64,000 bases of DNA from Alphaproteobacteria bacterium UBA3768. GTDB taxonomy: Bacteria; Pseudomonadota; Alphaproteobacteria; CAAHEQ01; UBA3637. How positions within the stretch are numbered: the stretch's first letter is position 1; every line of letters starts with the position of its first letter. The notes under the pieces were generated by a model, which did no database searches, was not told where the DNA came from, and worked only from the letters and a program-made list of their open reading frames with translations. Positions 17,997-27,909 of this stretch are shown here, piece after piece. A program made the translations under genes and the position numbers. The DNA is taken from positions 1 through 64,000 of the forward strand of contig DFFU01000003.1 of the NCBI GenBank assembly GCA_002372315.1, written 5' to 3'.

Positions 17997-19757
17997 TTAT
18001 TGAAGTAAATTTTTAATATCAGAAATGATTTGTTCGGGCGTCATTCCAAGTTCTTTTAAAAGTTCCGCCGGATTATAGCGGTCATAGAATTCCCGTTTTA
18101 AGCCATAGGTTTTGACTTTCATATCGGTCAAAGAATAAAAGTTTGCAACCTTTTGCCCAAAACCGCCATCTATAATACCATCTTCCATTGTGATAACAAG
18201 ACTGTGATTTTTTTGCAAATCTTTTAAGAGTTTTTCATCTACGCCATTTGCAAATCTGGGGTTAATCAAAGTGGGCTTAAATCCCAATTGTATTTCAATT
18301 TGATTAGCCAATTCTTCCCCTTTTTGATAGAAATCACCCAAGGCCAAAATAGCCACTTTCTCACCAGATTGTTCGACTTTATAGGTGTTAAGTTTACTGA
18401 AGTCTTTATCTGCTTCGCGTGAAGTGACAGCATTTCCGGGAATGAGAATCATTACCGGATGCTCTTTTTGATCCACAGACCAATTCAACATATTCAAGTA
18501 TTCTTGCTTACATGTTGGAGCCAGTACAACCAAATTTGGAATGTTTGAAAAAGCAGATAGGGCAAAAACCCCCAAATGCGTCACATCCGTCAAGCCGTCC
18601 AATGAGGCATAATTGAGTAAAATCGTTACAGGATTATTGTTGATGCACACATCCTGTGATACCTGATCATAGGTGCGTTGAATAAAGGTGGCCGCTGTTC
18701 CTACCAGTGGTTTACCGCCGGCCTTGGCAACACCAGATGCAAAAGCAATAGCGTGCTCTTCGGTAATACCTGTATCCACATACTGTGGTCCCATTCCTTT
18801 TCGTACATCTGGACTCAAACCAAAAAGATTAGGCATGGCAGGTGTGATAAAAACAAAATCTTTATCCTGTTTGGCCTTATTTAAAATATACTCGGTTGTT
18901 AAAGAGGTATAAGTTTCCTCTGGAAATTCCACATGCCACTTACCTGTTTCACGATCAAAGGGCATACACCAATGCCATGCTTCCCGATTTTCTTCGGCCA
19001 ATTTATACCCTTTTCCTTTTTGCGTGTTGATATGCACAATAACTGGATGATCAATGTTTTTAACACGTTCAAAAACCTTTATCATCGATTGAATATCATT
19101 GCCGTTTTCTTCATAAATATAATCCAATCCAAAGGCTTTGAAGAAGTTGTTGGGCGCTTTTCCTTTTGTTGAGCGCAATTCATCCAAATTCTTATAAAGT
19201 CCGCCATGAACTTCGGCAATGGATTGTTGATTATCATTGACGATAATAATCAGGTTTGAATGGATTTCCGAGCCAGCGAAATCTAATCCTTCTAACGCTT
19301 CTCCGCCGGACAAAGAACCATCACCGATCAGGGCGAGCACATTGTATTTTTCACCTTTTAAATCACGCGCTTTAACAAGGCCTGTTGCCAACGATACAGA
19401 GGTTGACGTGTGGCCAACATTAAATAAATCGTGTTCACTCTCATCTGGGTTGGTATAACCGGAATCTTCAATAAAATGTTCATCTTCAATATATCCCGCT
19501 TTACGTCCCGTTAGCATTTTGTGTGGATAACTTTGATGCGATACGTCAAAGACAAATTTATCCCTTGGAGAATCAAAAACATAGTGCATGGCGATTTCTG
19601 TTTCTACGATACCAAAGTTGGGTCCAAAGTGCCCGCCGAATTTTGTTAAACGGTTGAATAAGGCCTCCCGAATATCGGCCGCCAACGCATTTAATTGTTC
19701 GGCGTTTAATTTTTTTACATCTGCTGGAGAGTTAATTGTTTTTAAAATATCGTACAT
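17997..19757 (-). CDS. 1-deoxy-D-xylulose-5-phosphate synthase-like thiamine-diphosphate enzyme
   Basis: The 586-residue protein has the DXS layout. A His in DVSHQSYPHK (residue 74; DXS usually has DVGHQ) and GHTSTSVS come first. The ThDP/Mg site GDGSLSGGEALEGLDFAG begins at 145 and continues to NDNQQS. The transketolase pyrimidine domain carries the catalytic Glu in TGITEEHAIAFASG, and a C-terminal transketolase domain ends the protein. It is about 40 residues shorter than typical DXS and its motifs deviate slightly. It is therefore either a divergent DXS for isoprenoid synthesis or a related acyloin/transketolase-like enzyme. The ATG at 19757 has AAAGGGA upstream. It heads the reverse operon. 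Confidence 0.75.
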   Translation of the reverse strand: MYDILKTINSPADVKKLNAEQLNALAADIREALFNRLTKFGGHFGPNFGIVETEIAMHYVFDSPRDKFVFDVSHQSYPHKMLTGRKAGYIEDEHFIEDSGYTNPDESEHDLFNVGHTSTSVSLATGLVKARDLKGEKYNVLALIGDGSLSGGEALEGLDFAGSEIHSNLIIIVNDNQQSIAEVHGGLYKNLDELRSTKGKAPNNFFKAFGLDYIYEENGNDIQSMIKVFERVKNIDHPVIVHINTQKGKGYKLAEENREAWHWCMPFDRETGKWHVEFPEETYTSLTTEYILNKAKQDKDFVFITPAMPNLFGLSPDVRKGMGPQYVDTGITEEHAIAFASGVAKAGGKPLVGTAATFIQRTYDQVSQDVCINNNPVTILLNYASLDGLTDVTHLGVFALSAFSNIPNLVVLAPTCKQEYLNMLNWSVDQKEHPVMILIPGNAVTSREADKDFSKLNTYKVEQSGEKVAILALGDFYQKGEELANQIEIQLGFKPTLINPRFANGVDEKLLKDLQKNHSLVITMEDGIIDGGFGQKVANFYSLTDMKVKTYGLKREFYDRYNPAELLKELGMTPEQIISDIKNLLQ

Positions 19758-19790
19758 TTTATTTCCCTTTTTCAATTTTTGTATCTCTTT

Positions 19791-19818
19791 ATTTTAGTAA
19801 ATTTGGCGATTCTGTCAA
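19791..19818 (-). promoter_or_regulatory. Promoter of the DXS-like/flavodoxin operon
   Basis: On the minus strand TTGACA (19818-19813), a 16-bp spacer and TAAAAT (19796-19791), about 34 bases before the ATG at 19757. Confidence 0.75.
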
Positions 19819-19893
19819 GAAAATTTTATCCCACAGACTTATGAATATCTTTATTTTTGATGTCTGTCGCCCTTCTTTATAAAGGGGTAAATT

Positions 19894-20982
19894 ATGAAGC
19901 AATTTTTAAAGTGGACTTTTCTTGTATTATTGGCATTTTTGGCCACAATATACACATTACATATCAAAAAATCATCACATACTTTTATTCCAAAGAAAAA
20001 TGAAATTATTTACCCCATTCACAAGTTGACAAACCAATCTTTTGAGTATACACAAAGTTTTATTGGTACAGTTCAAGCAATACAGTCTGTCAATATCGTT
20101 CCTTATTTATCTGGTTTTTTAAAGTCTGTTATGGTAGCATCAGGTGATGAAGTCAAAGCTGGACAAAGCCTATTCTTGCTGGATGAACGCATTCCCTTGG
20201 CCAACTTAAATCAAGCTAAAGAAGCCGTTAGCCAAGCCTTAGCTACTCGAACAAATGCTTTTACACTTTATGAACGCATGAAAAACACAGAGGCAAAAGC
20301 AATTTCTTCCACAGATTTAGAGCAAGCCAAAACTGAATTTCAAGCTGCTGATGCCGCCTATCAAAAAGCTTTGGCCGCACAAAATCAAGCGCAAACGCTG
20401 TATGATTATACTACAATCTCCGCTCCTATCAGTGGATGGGTGGGGAATATAACCGCCACAATCGGAGAGTACCTTTCACCAGAGGGAAAGGTATTGGCAA
20501 CGCTAACGGGATTTTCCCCAATTCGATTGAAATTTGCAGTTCCTATGCGATTATTAAATCAAAAAATGCCCACAGAAAAAGCAACTTTACAGGCTGTTTT
20601 GTCAGATGGAAATAGTCTTAATTTTAAGGATTTTAAAATTATGCGCGATAATCGTGTCAATTCTGATACGGATACAATTTCTTTTTTTATTGATGTTCCT
20701 AATCCCAATAAGTTATTGGTTCCCAATGCTTATGTTGAGGTGCGTTTTGTTTATCCCGAAAATGGTATTTTAGTCAATAAAAATTGGATTCATTTAACCC
20801 CCAATGGGGCCAAAGCATTTCTTTTAAAAAATGGCATCATTACCTCCCAAAAAGTGAAAATTGGCGCCCCGATCGCCCATCAATTTTGGATTCAATCAGG
20901 ATTAGATGTTTCAGATGAAATTATTACAGTTCCTGTTTCTGCACAGCATATTGGACAAACAGCCAAAGGGGTTGTTCAATGA
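19894..20982 (+). CDS. RND efflux periplasmic adaptor (membrane fusion protein)
   Basis: The 362-residue protein has an N-terminal membrane anchor (about residues 5-23). It then has the usual adaptor order: a first lipoyl half (GFLKSVMVASGDEVKAGQSLFLLD), an alpha-hairpin coiled coil rich in Ala/Gln (about 105-175), a second lipoyl half (TISAPISGWVGNITATIGEYL), and beta-barrel and membrane-proximal domains. It bridges the inner-membrane pump and outer-membrane channel. AAAGGGG lies before the ATG, and the stop overlaps the start of the pump gene by ATGA, so the two are co-translated. Confidence 0.88.
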   Translation: MKQFLKWTFLVLLAFLATIYTLHIKKSSHTFIPKKNEIIYPIHKLTNQSFEYTQSFIGTVQAIQSVNIVPYLSGFLKSVMVASGDEVKAGQSLFLLDERIPLANLNQAKEAVSQALATRTNAFTLYERMKNTEAKAISSTDLEQAKTEFQAADAAYQKALAAQNQAQTLYDYTTISAPISGWVGNITATIGEYLSPEGKVLATLTGFSPIRLKFAVPMRLLNQKMPTEKATLQAVLSDGNSLNFKDFKIMRDNRVNSDTDTISFFIDVPNPNKLLVPNAYVEVRFVYPENGILVNKNWIHLTPNGAKAFLLKNGIITSQKVKIGAPIAHQFWIQSGLDVSDEIITVPVSAQHIGQTAKGVVQ

Positions 20983-23900
20983 ATTTTTCATCCTTTTTTA
21001 TTACCCGCCCACGTTTTGCTGGTGTAATTGCTTTGGTCATGGTTCTGGCTGGAATCATTGCAGGTTTTGTCTTACCAATTTCGCAATATCCAGACATTAC
21101 TCCTCCACAAATTGTCGTGTCCGCAAACTACCCTGGTGCAAACGCTTCTGTTTTAGCAAAGACAGTTGCAACCCCTATTGAAAATCAAATCAATGGTGTG
21201 GAGGGAATGTTATATATGTCATCCACCACAACAGATACAGGACAATATACTTTAACAATTACTTTTGACATTGGTGTTGATCCAGATATCGCTCAAGTCA
21301 AAGTAGAAAATAGATTAGATAAGGCAAAACCTTTTTTACCTGAAATAGTGGTTCAAGAAGGTTTAAATGTTCATCAGCAATCTGCCAATATTTTGGCCTT
21401 TATTGCATTGACTTCCCCTCAAGGAACATACAGCCCTTTATACCTCAGCAATTTTGCCTTTACCCAAATCCAAAATCCATTTAAGCGTATTTCTGGAATA
21501 GGAGATGTCAATATCTATGGTCCTCAACATAGTATTCGTATTTGGTTGGATATCAAAAAAATGAATGGATTAGGCATCAGTTCCAATGAGGTTATTCAAG
21601 CCGTTCAATCACAAAACCAAGTTGCTGGTGTGGGTGCAATTGCTTCGGCTCCTGCTCCACAAGGCACAAATCAAGTTCTTTCTTTAACTGCTAAAGGGCT
21701 TTTAAGTACAGTGGAAGATTTTGAAGAAATCATTATACGTGCCAATTTATCCAATGGTACGGTTCGCTTAAAAGATATTGCCCGTGTTGAAATGGGGGCT
21801 GATAGTTATCAATTAAATGCCAGTTTTAATAATCAACCTTCAGTTGTGATGGCTTTATCCCAATTACCAGATTCCAATTCCTTGGAAATTATGAAAGCCT
21901 TAAAAAAAGAAATAACTCTTTTAAAAAAATCTTTTCCAAAGGATATGGATTTTGAAATCGTATATGATTCTACTACTTTTGTGCGCGCCAGCATTCAGGC
22001 TATCTTAATGACATTATTTTTGACGTTTTTATTGGTCATGGCTGTAGTGTACATATTTTTGCAAGACATTAAAGCAACATTGATTCCCATGATTACCATT
22101 CCTGTTTCCCTCATTGCAACCTTTATGGTCATTTATATATTAGGTTTTGATATTAATATTTTAACTTTATTTGCCATGATTTTAGCCATTGGTTTAGTGG
22201 TGGATGATGCCATCGTTGTTGTGGAACGCGTTCAATACCTCATCAAATATAAAAATATGTCTGGTCCAACCGCTGCTAATCAAGCAATGAAAGACATTAC
22301 CGCATCTGTTATCGCAACCACTTTGGTTCTGATGGCCATTTTTATACCTGTCGGTTTAATGGCTGGCATGACGGGTAAAATTTACGAACAATTTGCAGTT
22401 ACCTTATCCACTGCTGTTTTCTTTTCTTCTATCAATGCCTTAACACTCAGCCCTGCTCTGTGTGCCATTTTTTTTAAATCTAAAGGCGCCCAATCCTATC
22501 AATGGATGAACTATTTTAACAACCTGCTCAAAAAAGGCGAAAATTTATATGTTATAGGTGTTCAATTTTTATGTACTCACTTAAAAACAATGTCAGCGAT
22601 AACAATTGCAACCATTATCTTATTAGGTTGGTTATTCATTCGAATCCCCCAAGAATTTATTCCTCAAGAAGACCAAGGAATTTTATTGGCATCTGTTCAA
22701 CTGCCCGCCACAGCCAGCATCAATCAAACTCAAGATTTACTCTACCAAATGTCCGAACACGCCCGTCAAATACCAGGCATTCAATCGTTTATTGGTATTT
22801 CTGGCAACAGTATGTTATCAGCTAGTGGTGAAAATATTGGCATGGCTGCCATTGTACTTACTCCATGGGATGAACGCGATAAAATGGGCTTATCCATAGA
22901 TAAAATATTGTCAGAATTAACACAAAAATTTTCAAATCACCCTGAAGGTGAAGTTAATTTTTTTGCAATGCCTTCTATCCCTGGTGTTGGAAATGCTGAT
23001 GGTATCAGTTTTCAATTAAATGCCTTAATGCAAAATACATCTGCAGAAGCATTGGATCAAACTTTAGAAAAAACATTAAATTTTATCAATAATCATCCTA
23101 TGTTCAGTTTTGGATTTTCTTCTTTTTCATCCGATACACCCCATATTTATTTGGATATAGACCGTACAAAATTAGCTGCTTATCAAGTATCTCTATCAGA
23201 TTTATTTAATGTCTTACAAAATAATTTGGGATCCCGTTACATCAATAACATCACTTTGGATGGACAGATGAGTAAGGTCATTGTTCAGGCTGATTTTTTC
23301 CATCGTCAAGATATCAATAACATCAATCAACTATATGTGCCCAACAAAAACGGAAAGCTCATTCAAATTCAAAACTTTTTAAATGAAAAAATTGTCTTAA
23401 TGCCCAAAATTATATATCGGTTTAATCAATATTTAAGTGCTCAAATTACAGCCCAGACAGCCCCACATATAAGTTCAGGAACAGCCATTCAGGCACTTCA
23501 AAATTTTGAATCAACGCTTGATAAAGGATTCTCATTTTCATGGACTGGACTCACATTACAACAGGTTAAAACTCAAGGATTGGCAGCCATTTTAATTACA
23601 TTAGCATTGATTTTTTCATATCTTTTTTTAGTGGCACTTTACGAAAGTTGGTGGGTTGCTTTTGCCGTTATTTTAACAAATATTTTTGCTATTTTAGGTG
23701 CTTTGATTGGATTAGAATTATCCGGTCTTTCATTTAGTATTTACGCCCAACTTGGGATTGTAATGCTGATTGGATTGGCCAGCAAAAATGCCATTTTAAT
23801 TGTCCAATTTACTACAGAGTATCAGCGTTCAGGTATGGATGTGATTACAGCTGCCATAAAAGGATCTTCTGAACGTTTTCGCGCAGTGGTTATGACAGCC

Positions 23901-25496
23901 CTCACCTTTATATTAGGGACATTTCCGATGGTTGTTGCAACAGGAGCTGGAGCCGCCAGCCAACGATCCATTGGTAATACCGTATTTTATGGCATGATTA
24001 TGGCCACTTTAATTGGCATTTTATTTGTACCAGCTTATTTTGCCTTTTTTGACAAAATTTCATTAAAATATACCCCCAAAAAACAAATTTTTAAAATCAT
24101 ATTCTTTTTTGTTTTTTGCAGTTTTTTAAGCGCTTGTGTAGTGGGACCTGATTATGAAGCACCTCAATTTTTTAATGATGAACAAATCCAAAAAGCCTTG
24201 GATACTGTTCCACAAAAAACTATCCTTTTTAACCCAAAAGATTTAAAGGATGATGTTTTAAACCAATTGATTAAAAAAGCACATCAAAACAGTCCTACCT
24301 TAAAAATAGCCCTGACACATCTCAGGTCATCCCGTGCGGGTTTAAAAATTGCAAAAGCCAATTTATTGCCCACATTAGATGCCATCATTCAATATACGGA
24401 AAATAAAAACAGTAAGAATATGGGAACAATTTTAAATGAAGATTACTACCAAGCGGGATTAGATGTATCATGGGAATTAGATTTGTTGGGAGGAAAGCGC
24501 CGACAAGTTGAGGCCGAAACAGCCAGTTTGAAAGCCACCCTTTACGCTTTGCAAAATACAAATATTTCTTTAACAGCCGAGGTGGCACGATTATATATTC
24601 AGCTGCGCACAATTCAAGAACTGATATATCAAACAAAAGAAAATATTCAACTGCAAACTGAGATGACGCAATTAGTGCGTGATAAAAAAAAGACAGGATT
24701 ATCCAGTCAACTGGCCCTAGAACAAGCCTTGTACCTATTAAAAAACACATCAGCAACTTTAGCCGATTTAGAGTATCAGCAAGAACAAACAAAAAATGCC
24801 CTTTCATTAGCATTGGGTGAATTACCAGGTAATTTAGAAAAGGTTCTCCATCAAGAAAGAAAATCACTCATCAACAGGCCTTTTCATTTTGATTTACAAA
24901 AAATAACAAAAATTCCAACAAGTATTTTGCGTGCACGTCCTGACATCAAAGCAGCCGAAGAAAATTTAATAGCTCAAAATGCTTTAGTGGGGGTTGCCAT
25001 TGCAAATATGTATCCTAAAATCAGTTTAACGGCTCTATTAGGATTGGAATCACTTAAATGGTCCGATTTTGTACACCATGATAGTTTGATGCATTCCATT
25101 GTCCCCAAAGTAACAACCCCTCTTTTTCATTTTGGTGCTTTGAAAGAGAATGTTGAAATACAAAATGCCAAAAAACAAGAACAACTTTTAATTTACCAAC
25201 AAACACTTTTGCAAGCTGTGGGTGAAATCAAAAATGCCATTGTGGCTTTGCACCAAGAACGCATACATTACCACACACTAAGCGAAACTTATCAACATGC
25301 TCATACAGTCGCTCAACTAATGAAGAGTAAGTATAAAAATGGCTTGATTGACTATACTGATGTTTTACAAGCAGAACAAAACCGATTGCAAGCCCAAATA
25401 CAAATGATTAAATCATGTGGTGCTCTTTATACTGATTTAATCTATTTTTATAAAGCAATCGGAGGAGATTTTTATAAACAATCAACTAACGAATAA
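20979..25496 (+). CDS. RND efflux pump fused to a TolC/OprM-type outer-membrane factor
   Basis: One uninterrupted 1505-codon frame encodes two proteins that are normally separate. Residues 1 to about 1030 form an HAE1-type RND pump (TRPRFAGVIALV start, proton-relay GLVVDDAIVVVE with Asp409-Asp410, IPQEFIPQEDQG, last helices ending VPAYFAFFDK). A basic linker YTPKKQ, a hydrophobic segment and a lipobox FLSACVVGPDYE follow, with Cys1053. From there to the end is an OMF/NodT-like channel (RSSRAGLKIAKANLLPTLDA, LRARPDIKAAEENL). No ATG, GTG or TTG codon or Shine-Dalgarno lies between the parts. The 3' end overlaps the convergent gene by 11 bp. Substrates are unknown. Confidence 0.85.
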   Translation: MNFSSFFITRPRFAGVIALVMVLAGIIAGFVLPISQYPDITPPQIVVSANYPGANASVLAKTVATPIENQINGVEGMLYMSSTTTDTGQYTLTITFDIGVDPDIAQVKVENRLDKAKPFLPEIVVQEGLNVHQQSANILAFIALTSPQGTYSPLYLSNFAFTQIQNPFKRISGIGDVNIYGPQHSIRIWLDIKKMNGLGISSNEVIQAVQSQNQVAGVGAIASAPAPQGTNQVLSLTAKGLLSTVEDFEEIIIRANLSNGTVRLKDIARVEMGADSYQLNASFNNQPSVVMALSQLPDSNSLEIMKALKKEITLLKKSFPKDMDFEIVYDSTTFVRASIQAILMTLFLTFLLVMAVVYIFLQDIKATLIPMITIPVSLIATFMVIYILGFDINILTLFAMILAIGLVVDDAIVVVERVQYLIKYKNMSGPTAANQAMKDITASVIATTLVLMAIFIPVGLMAGMTGKIYEQFAVTLSTAVFFSSINALTLSPALCAIFFKSKGAQSYQWMNYFNNLLKKGENLYVIGVQFLCTHLKTMSAITIATIILLGWLFIRIPQEFIPQEDQGILLASVQLPATASINQTQDLLYQMSEHARQIPGIQSFIGISGNSMLSASGENIGMAAIVLTPWDERDKMGLSIDKILSELTQKFSNHPEGEVNFFAMPSIPGVGNADGISFQLNALMQNTSAEALDQTLEKTLNFINNHPMFSFGFSSFSSDTPHIYLDIDRTKLAAYQVSLSDLFNVLQNNLGSRYINNITLDGQMSKVIVQADFFHRQDINNINQLYVPNKNGKLIQIQNFLNEKIVLMPKIIYRFNQYLSAQITAQTAPHISSGTAIQALQNFESTLDKGFSFSWTGLTLQQVKTQGLAAILITLALIFSYLFLVALYESWWVAFAVILTNIFAILGALIGLELSGLSFSIYAQLGIVMLIGLASKNAILIVQFTTEYQRSGMDVITAAIKGSSERFRAVVMTALTFILGTFPMVVATGAGAASQRSIGNTVFYGMIMATLIGILFVPAYFAFFDKISLKYTPKKQIFKIIFFFVFCSFLSACVVGPDYEAPQFFNDEQIQKALDTVPQKTILFNPKDLKDDVLNQLIKKAHQNSPTLKIALTHLRSSRAGLKIAKANLLPTLDAIIQYTENKNSKNMGTILNEDYYQAGLDVSWELDLLGGKRRQVEAETASLKATLYALQNTNISLTAEVARLYIQLRTIQELIYQTKENIQLQTEMTQLVRDKKKTGLSSQLALEQALYLLKNTSATLADLEYQQEQTKNALSLALGELPGNLEKVLHQERKSLINRPFHFDLQKITKIPTSILRARPDIKAAEENLIAQNALVGVAIANMYPKISLTALLGLESLKWSDFVHHDSLMHSIVPKVTTPLFHFGALKENVEIQNAKKQEQLLIYQQTLLQAVGEIKNAIVALHQERIHYHTLSETYQHAHTVAQLMKSKYKNGLIDYTDVLQAEQNRLQAQIQMIKSCGALYTDLIYFYKAIGGDFYKQSTNE

Positions 25497-26121
25497 AATT
25501 TGTGAATACTGTTTTTTCCGTTTTTGGCATAGGAATACCCGCTTTTTGACCTGCTTCTTGACATTTTAAATGCCAGGCCATATTGCGGGCCAAAACACGC
25601 ATATTTTGCATACCTTCCAAATCTTGTTGAACTTCCTCAGGAAGTGCCCCATGTACCATATTCCAATAGCGCCCAGAAATTATAGGCATTTGCGTAATTG
25701 AAAAGTACTTATTTAGCTGATCCAAAGTGGCCGTTGTTCCAGCGCGTCGGGCACAAGCCACTGCTGCAGCAGGTTTATGCATAAAAACATCCGATCGCCC
25801 TGAACAAGCCGCCGAAAAAAACACCCGATCCATAAAGGATGTGATCATCCCTGATGCAGCTGCATAATGCACTGGAGTACCAAAAATAAAACCATCAAAA
25901 TCTTTGGCCTTTTCAACAAATTCATTAACCCCATCCTCAATACAACAATGGCCCAATTTAGCGCATGTCCGACAGGCAATACAACCCGAAATCGGTTTTA
26001 CACCTATATGAAAGATTTCGGAATCAATATTTTCCTCTTTTAATGTTTTGGCAATCTCTTGTAAAGCCACATTTGTACATCCACTTTTATGGGGGGAACC
26101 ATTAACTAATAATACTTTCAT
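25486..26121 (-). CDS. NADPH-dependent FMN reductase / iron-sulfur flavoprotein-like
   Basis: The 211-residue protein belongs to the flavodoxin-like FMN reductase group: VLLVNGSPHKSGCTN phosphate loop at the N-terminus and GFIFGTPVHYAAASG as the second FMN loop. A cysteine cluster GCIACRTCAKLGHCCIED (about residues 46-63) matches the compact CxxCxxC-type 4Fe-4S site of iron-sulfur flavoproteins. It would transfer electrons from a pyridine nucleotide or ferredoxin to a small substrate in the cytoplasm. Its start overlaps the stop of the upstream membrane protein by ATGA, so the two form a small operon. Confidence 0.78.
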   Translation of the reverse strand: MKVLLVNGSPHKSGCTNVALQEIAKTLKEENIDSEIFHIGVKPISGCIACRTCAKLGHCCIEDGVNEFVEKAKDFDGFIFGTPVHYAAASGMITSFMDRVFFSAACSGRSDVFMHKPAAAVACARRAGTTATLDQLNKYFSITQMPIISGRYWNMVHGALPEEVQQDLEGMQNMRVLARNMAWHLKCQEAGQKAGIPMPKTEKTVFTNFIR

Positions 26122-26561
26122 TTGATTTTTCCTTTCACTATTTTGATAATTTCTTTTTCATCTGCTGGGGTCAAAATGCCATAAAGAGGAATCGCAAATG
26201 CCCCAAACGTACCATTATGTTTTTGCAACCAATTATAACGATATTTGATTCTATCCTCTGGGGTTAAGGATAAGATCTGATACTTTTTACATCCCATTTG
26301 AACTGTTTTGATTTGTGCTTTTTTAATATCTTTAAAAGCCAAAGGCTCACAATGATCAATCTTAACACTTTTATCCGTAATAACAACCGCTTTGTGTTTA
26401 ATATGTTTATACCCCCATAAAAGCACAGTTACAATAAACAATCCCCACCCGCAAAAGCAACAGCAATAAGTACTGATAATTGCAATAATTAAAGCCATAA
26501 TCATCGCCCAAAAGGTTGTATCGCATTTATTAAAATGATAGTAATAAGTTCTTTGTGTCAT
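26118..26561 (-). CDS. Membrane protein with possible bacterial PH-like domain
   Basis: The 147-residue protein has two adjacent hydrophobic helices (about residues 16-52) with an odd STYCCCFCGWG cysteine cluster. A beta-rich C-terminal half (AVVITDKSVKIDHCEPLAFKDIKKAQIK) resembles PH-like domains of small bacterial membrane proteins. Function is unknown. It is translationally coupled to the downstream flavoprotein by a 4-bp overlap. Confidence 0.6.
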   Translation of the reverse strand: MTQRTYYYHFNKCDTTFWAMIMALIIAIISTYCCCFCGWGLFIVTVLLWGYKHIKHKAVVITDKSVKIDHCEPLAFKDIKKAQIKTVQMGCKKYQILSLTPEDRIKYRYNWLQKHNGTFGAFAIPLYGILTPADEKEIIKIVKGKIK

Positions 26562-26650
26562 TTTTAATCTCCTTTTTTTAAGGTTAAACCATCCCGAATA
26601 AGCATTTTTTATACGATATCATGATTACTTCAAACTTTCTGACATAGTCT

Positions 26651-27667
26651 CTACTTCAAATTTGCTTTAAAAAAACTTTCAATTTTATCAAAAGGAATTT
26701 TTTTCATATTATCGTATAAATCCACATGGTTAGCATCAGGTACGATATAAAGTTCTTTATTATCACCTGTCAATTTTTTAAAAGCATCTTCTGAAAAATA
26801 ACGACTATGGGCTTTTTCTCCATGGATCATCAATACAGGATTTTTGATCGTACTGCTGTAAGCCAAAATAGGTTGTGTAATCAATGATAAGGCCGATGTT
26901 GCTTTCCAATTTCCGTTGGAATTAATGGAACGTTTATGAAATCCACGTGGTGTTTTATAATATTCAAAATACTCTTTTACAAACAAAGGTTCATGCCCTG
27001 TTAATTGTTCGGGTAAACCATCTGCCTTTGCAAATGTTTTTGATTGAGCATCCTTGGTACGCTGAGCATTTAAATTTTCGCGCAACTTATACAAGTCATC
27101 CTCTCTCATTGAATCATTATAGCCTTTTGCACTGACACGTGTCATATCATACATCGTGGATGTAACGGTTGCTTTAATACGCGTATCCATCGCAGCTGCA
27201 TTCAAACCAAAGCCCCCAAAACCGCAAATTCCTAAAATACCAATTTTATTTTGATCTACTTGATTTAGAGTACTTAAATAGTCCACTGCTGCGGAAAAAT
27301 CTTCGGTATTGATGTCTGGGGAAGCTACATCACGCACGTTACCGCCACTTTCACCTGTAAAAGATGGATCAAAAGCTAAGGTTATAAATCCACGTTCAGC
27401 CAAATTTTGCGCATAAAGCCCAGAGGCCTGTTCTTTTACTGCCCCAAAGGGACCAGTTATAGCAATTGCAGCCATTTTTGTAGTGGCATTTTGAGGAATG
27501 TATAGATCACCCACCAATTCTATACCATAGCGATTTTTAAACCTCACTTTTTGCGTTTGTATTTTTTCGCTTTTGGCGAATGTTTTATCCCAATAGTGTT
27601 CTGTTTTATAATGCCACGCATAACCACCAATAGCCAAAAAGATTAAAAGTAATCCATAATATTTCAT
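26651..27667 (-). CDS. Alpha/beta hydrolase with Cys nucleophile elbow, membrane-anchored or secreted
   Basis: The 338-residue protein has an N-terminal hydrophobic segment (residues 2-18). The alpha/beta-hydrolase core shows AITGPFGAVKEQ (oxyanion region), DPSFTGESGG, the nucleophile elbow ILGICGFGGFG with Cys, an acid near IHGEKAHSR, and a catalytic-type His in DANHVDLYD. The GxCxxG elbow and the layout resemble YcjY/dienelactone-hydrolase-like proteins. Substrate is unknown. It is monocistronic as far as can be seen. Confidence 0.75.
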   Translation of the reverse strand: MKYYGLLLIFLAIGGYAWHYKTEHYWDKTFAKSEKIQTQKVRFKNRYGIELVGDLYIPQNATTKMAAIAITGPFGAVKEQASGLYAQNLAERGFITLAFDPSFTGESGGNVRDVASPDINTEDFSAAVDYLSTLNQVDQNKIGILGICGFGGFGLNAAAMDTRIKATVTSTMYDMTRVSAKGYNDSMREDDLYKLRENLNAQRTKDAQSKTFAKADGLPEQLTGHEPLFVKEYFEYYKTPRGFHKRSINSNGNWKATSALSLITQPILAYSSTIKNPVLMIHGEKAHSRYFSEDAFKKLTGDNKELYIVPDANHVDLYDNMKKIPFDKIESFFKANLK

Positions 27668-27909
27668 TTTTTCTCCTTAGAATTGAGTAAAACAACATAT
27701 CTTTGTCATTTGCACAGAAAATCCAAATAGTCGCACCTTCTCCATCAAGGCACCACCGAGTTCATACATAGCAAATTGTTCCGAAAAAGTCAATAACTCC
27801 TAGCGTAGATAGACCACCTAAAAAAAATACATGCAATTCTAATTCTTTTTCCTTGACTTTATTTATAATTGTATGTTAACATTCAAATCAACAAAAAGGA
27901 GGACAACAT
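27668..27909. other. Intergenic region between divergent genes
   Basis: This 242-bp AT-rich gap holds no credible coding frame. A possible plus-strand -35 TTGACT lies at 27853 but lacks a well-placed -10. AAAGGAGG at 27894-27901 is the Shine-Dalgarno of the next gene. Confidence 0.5.
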
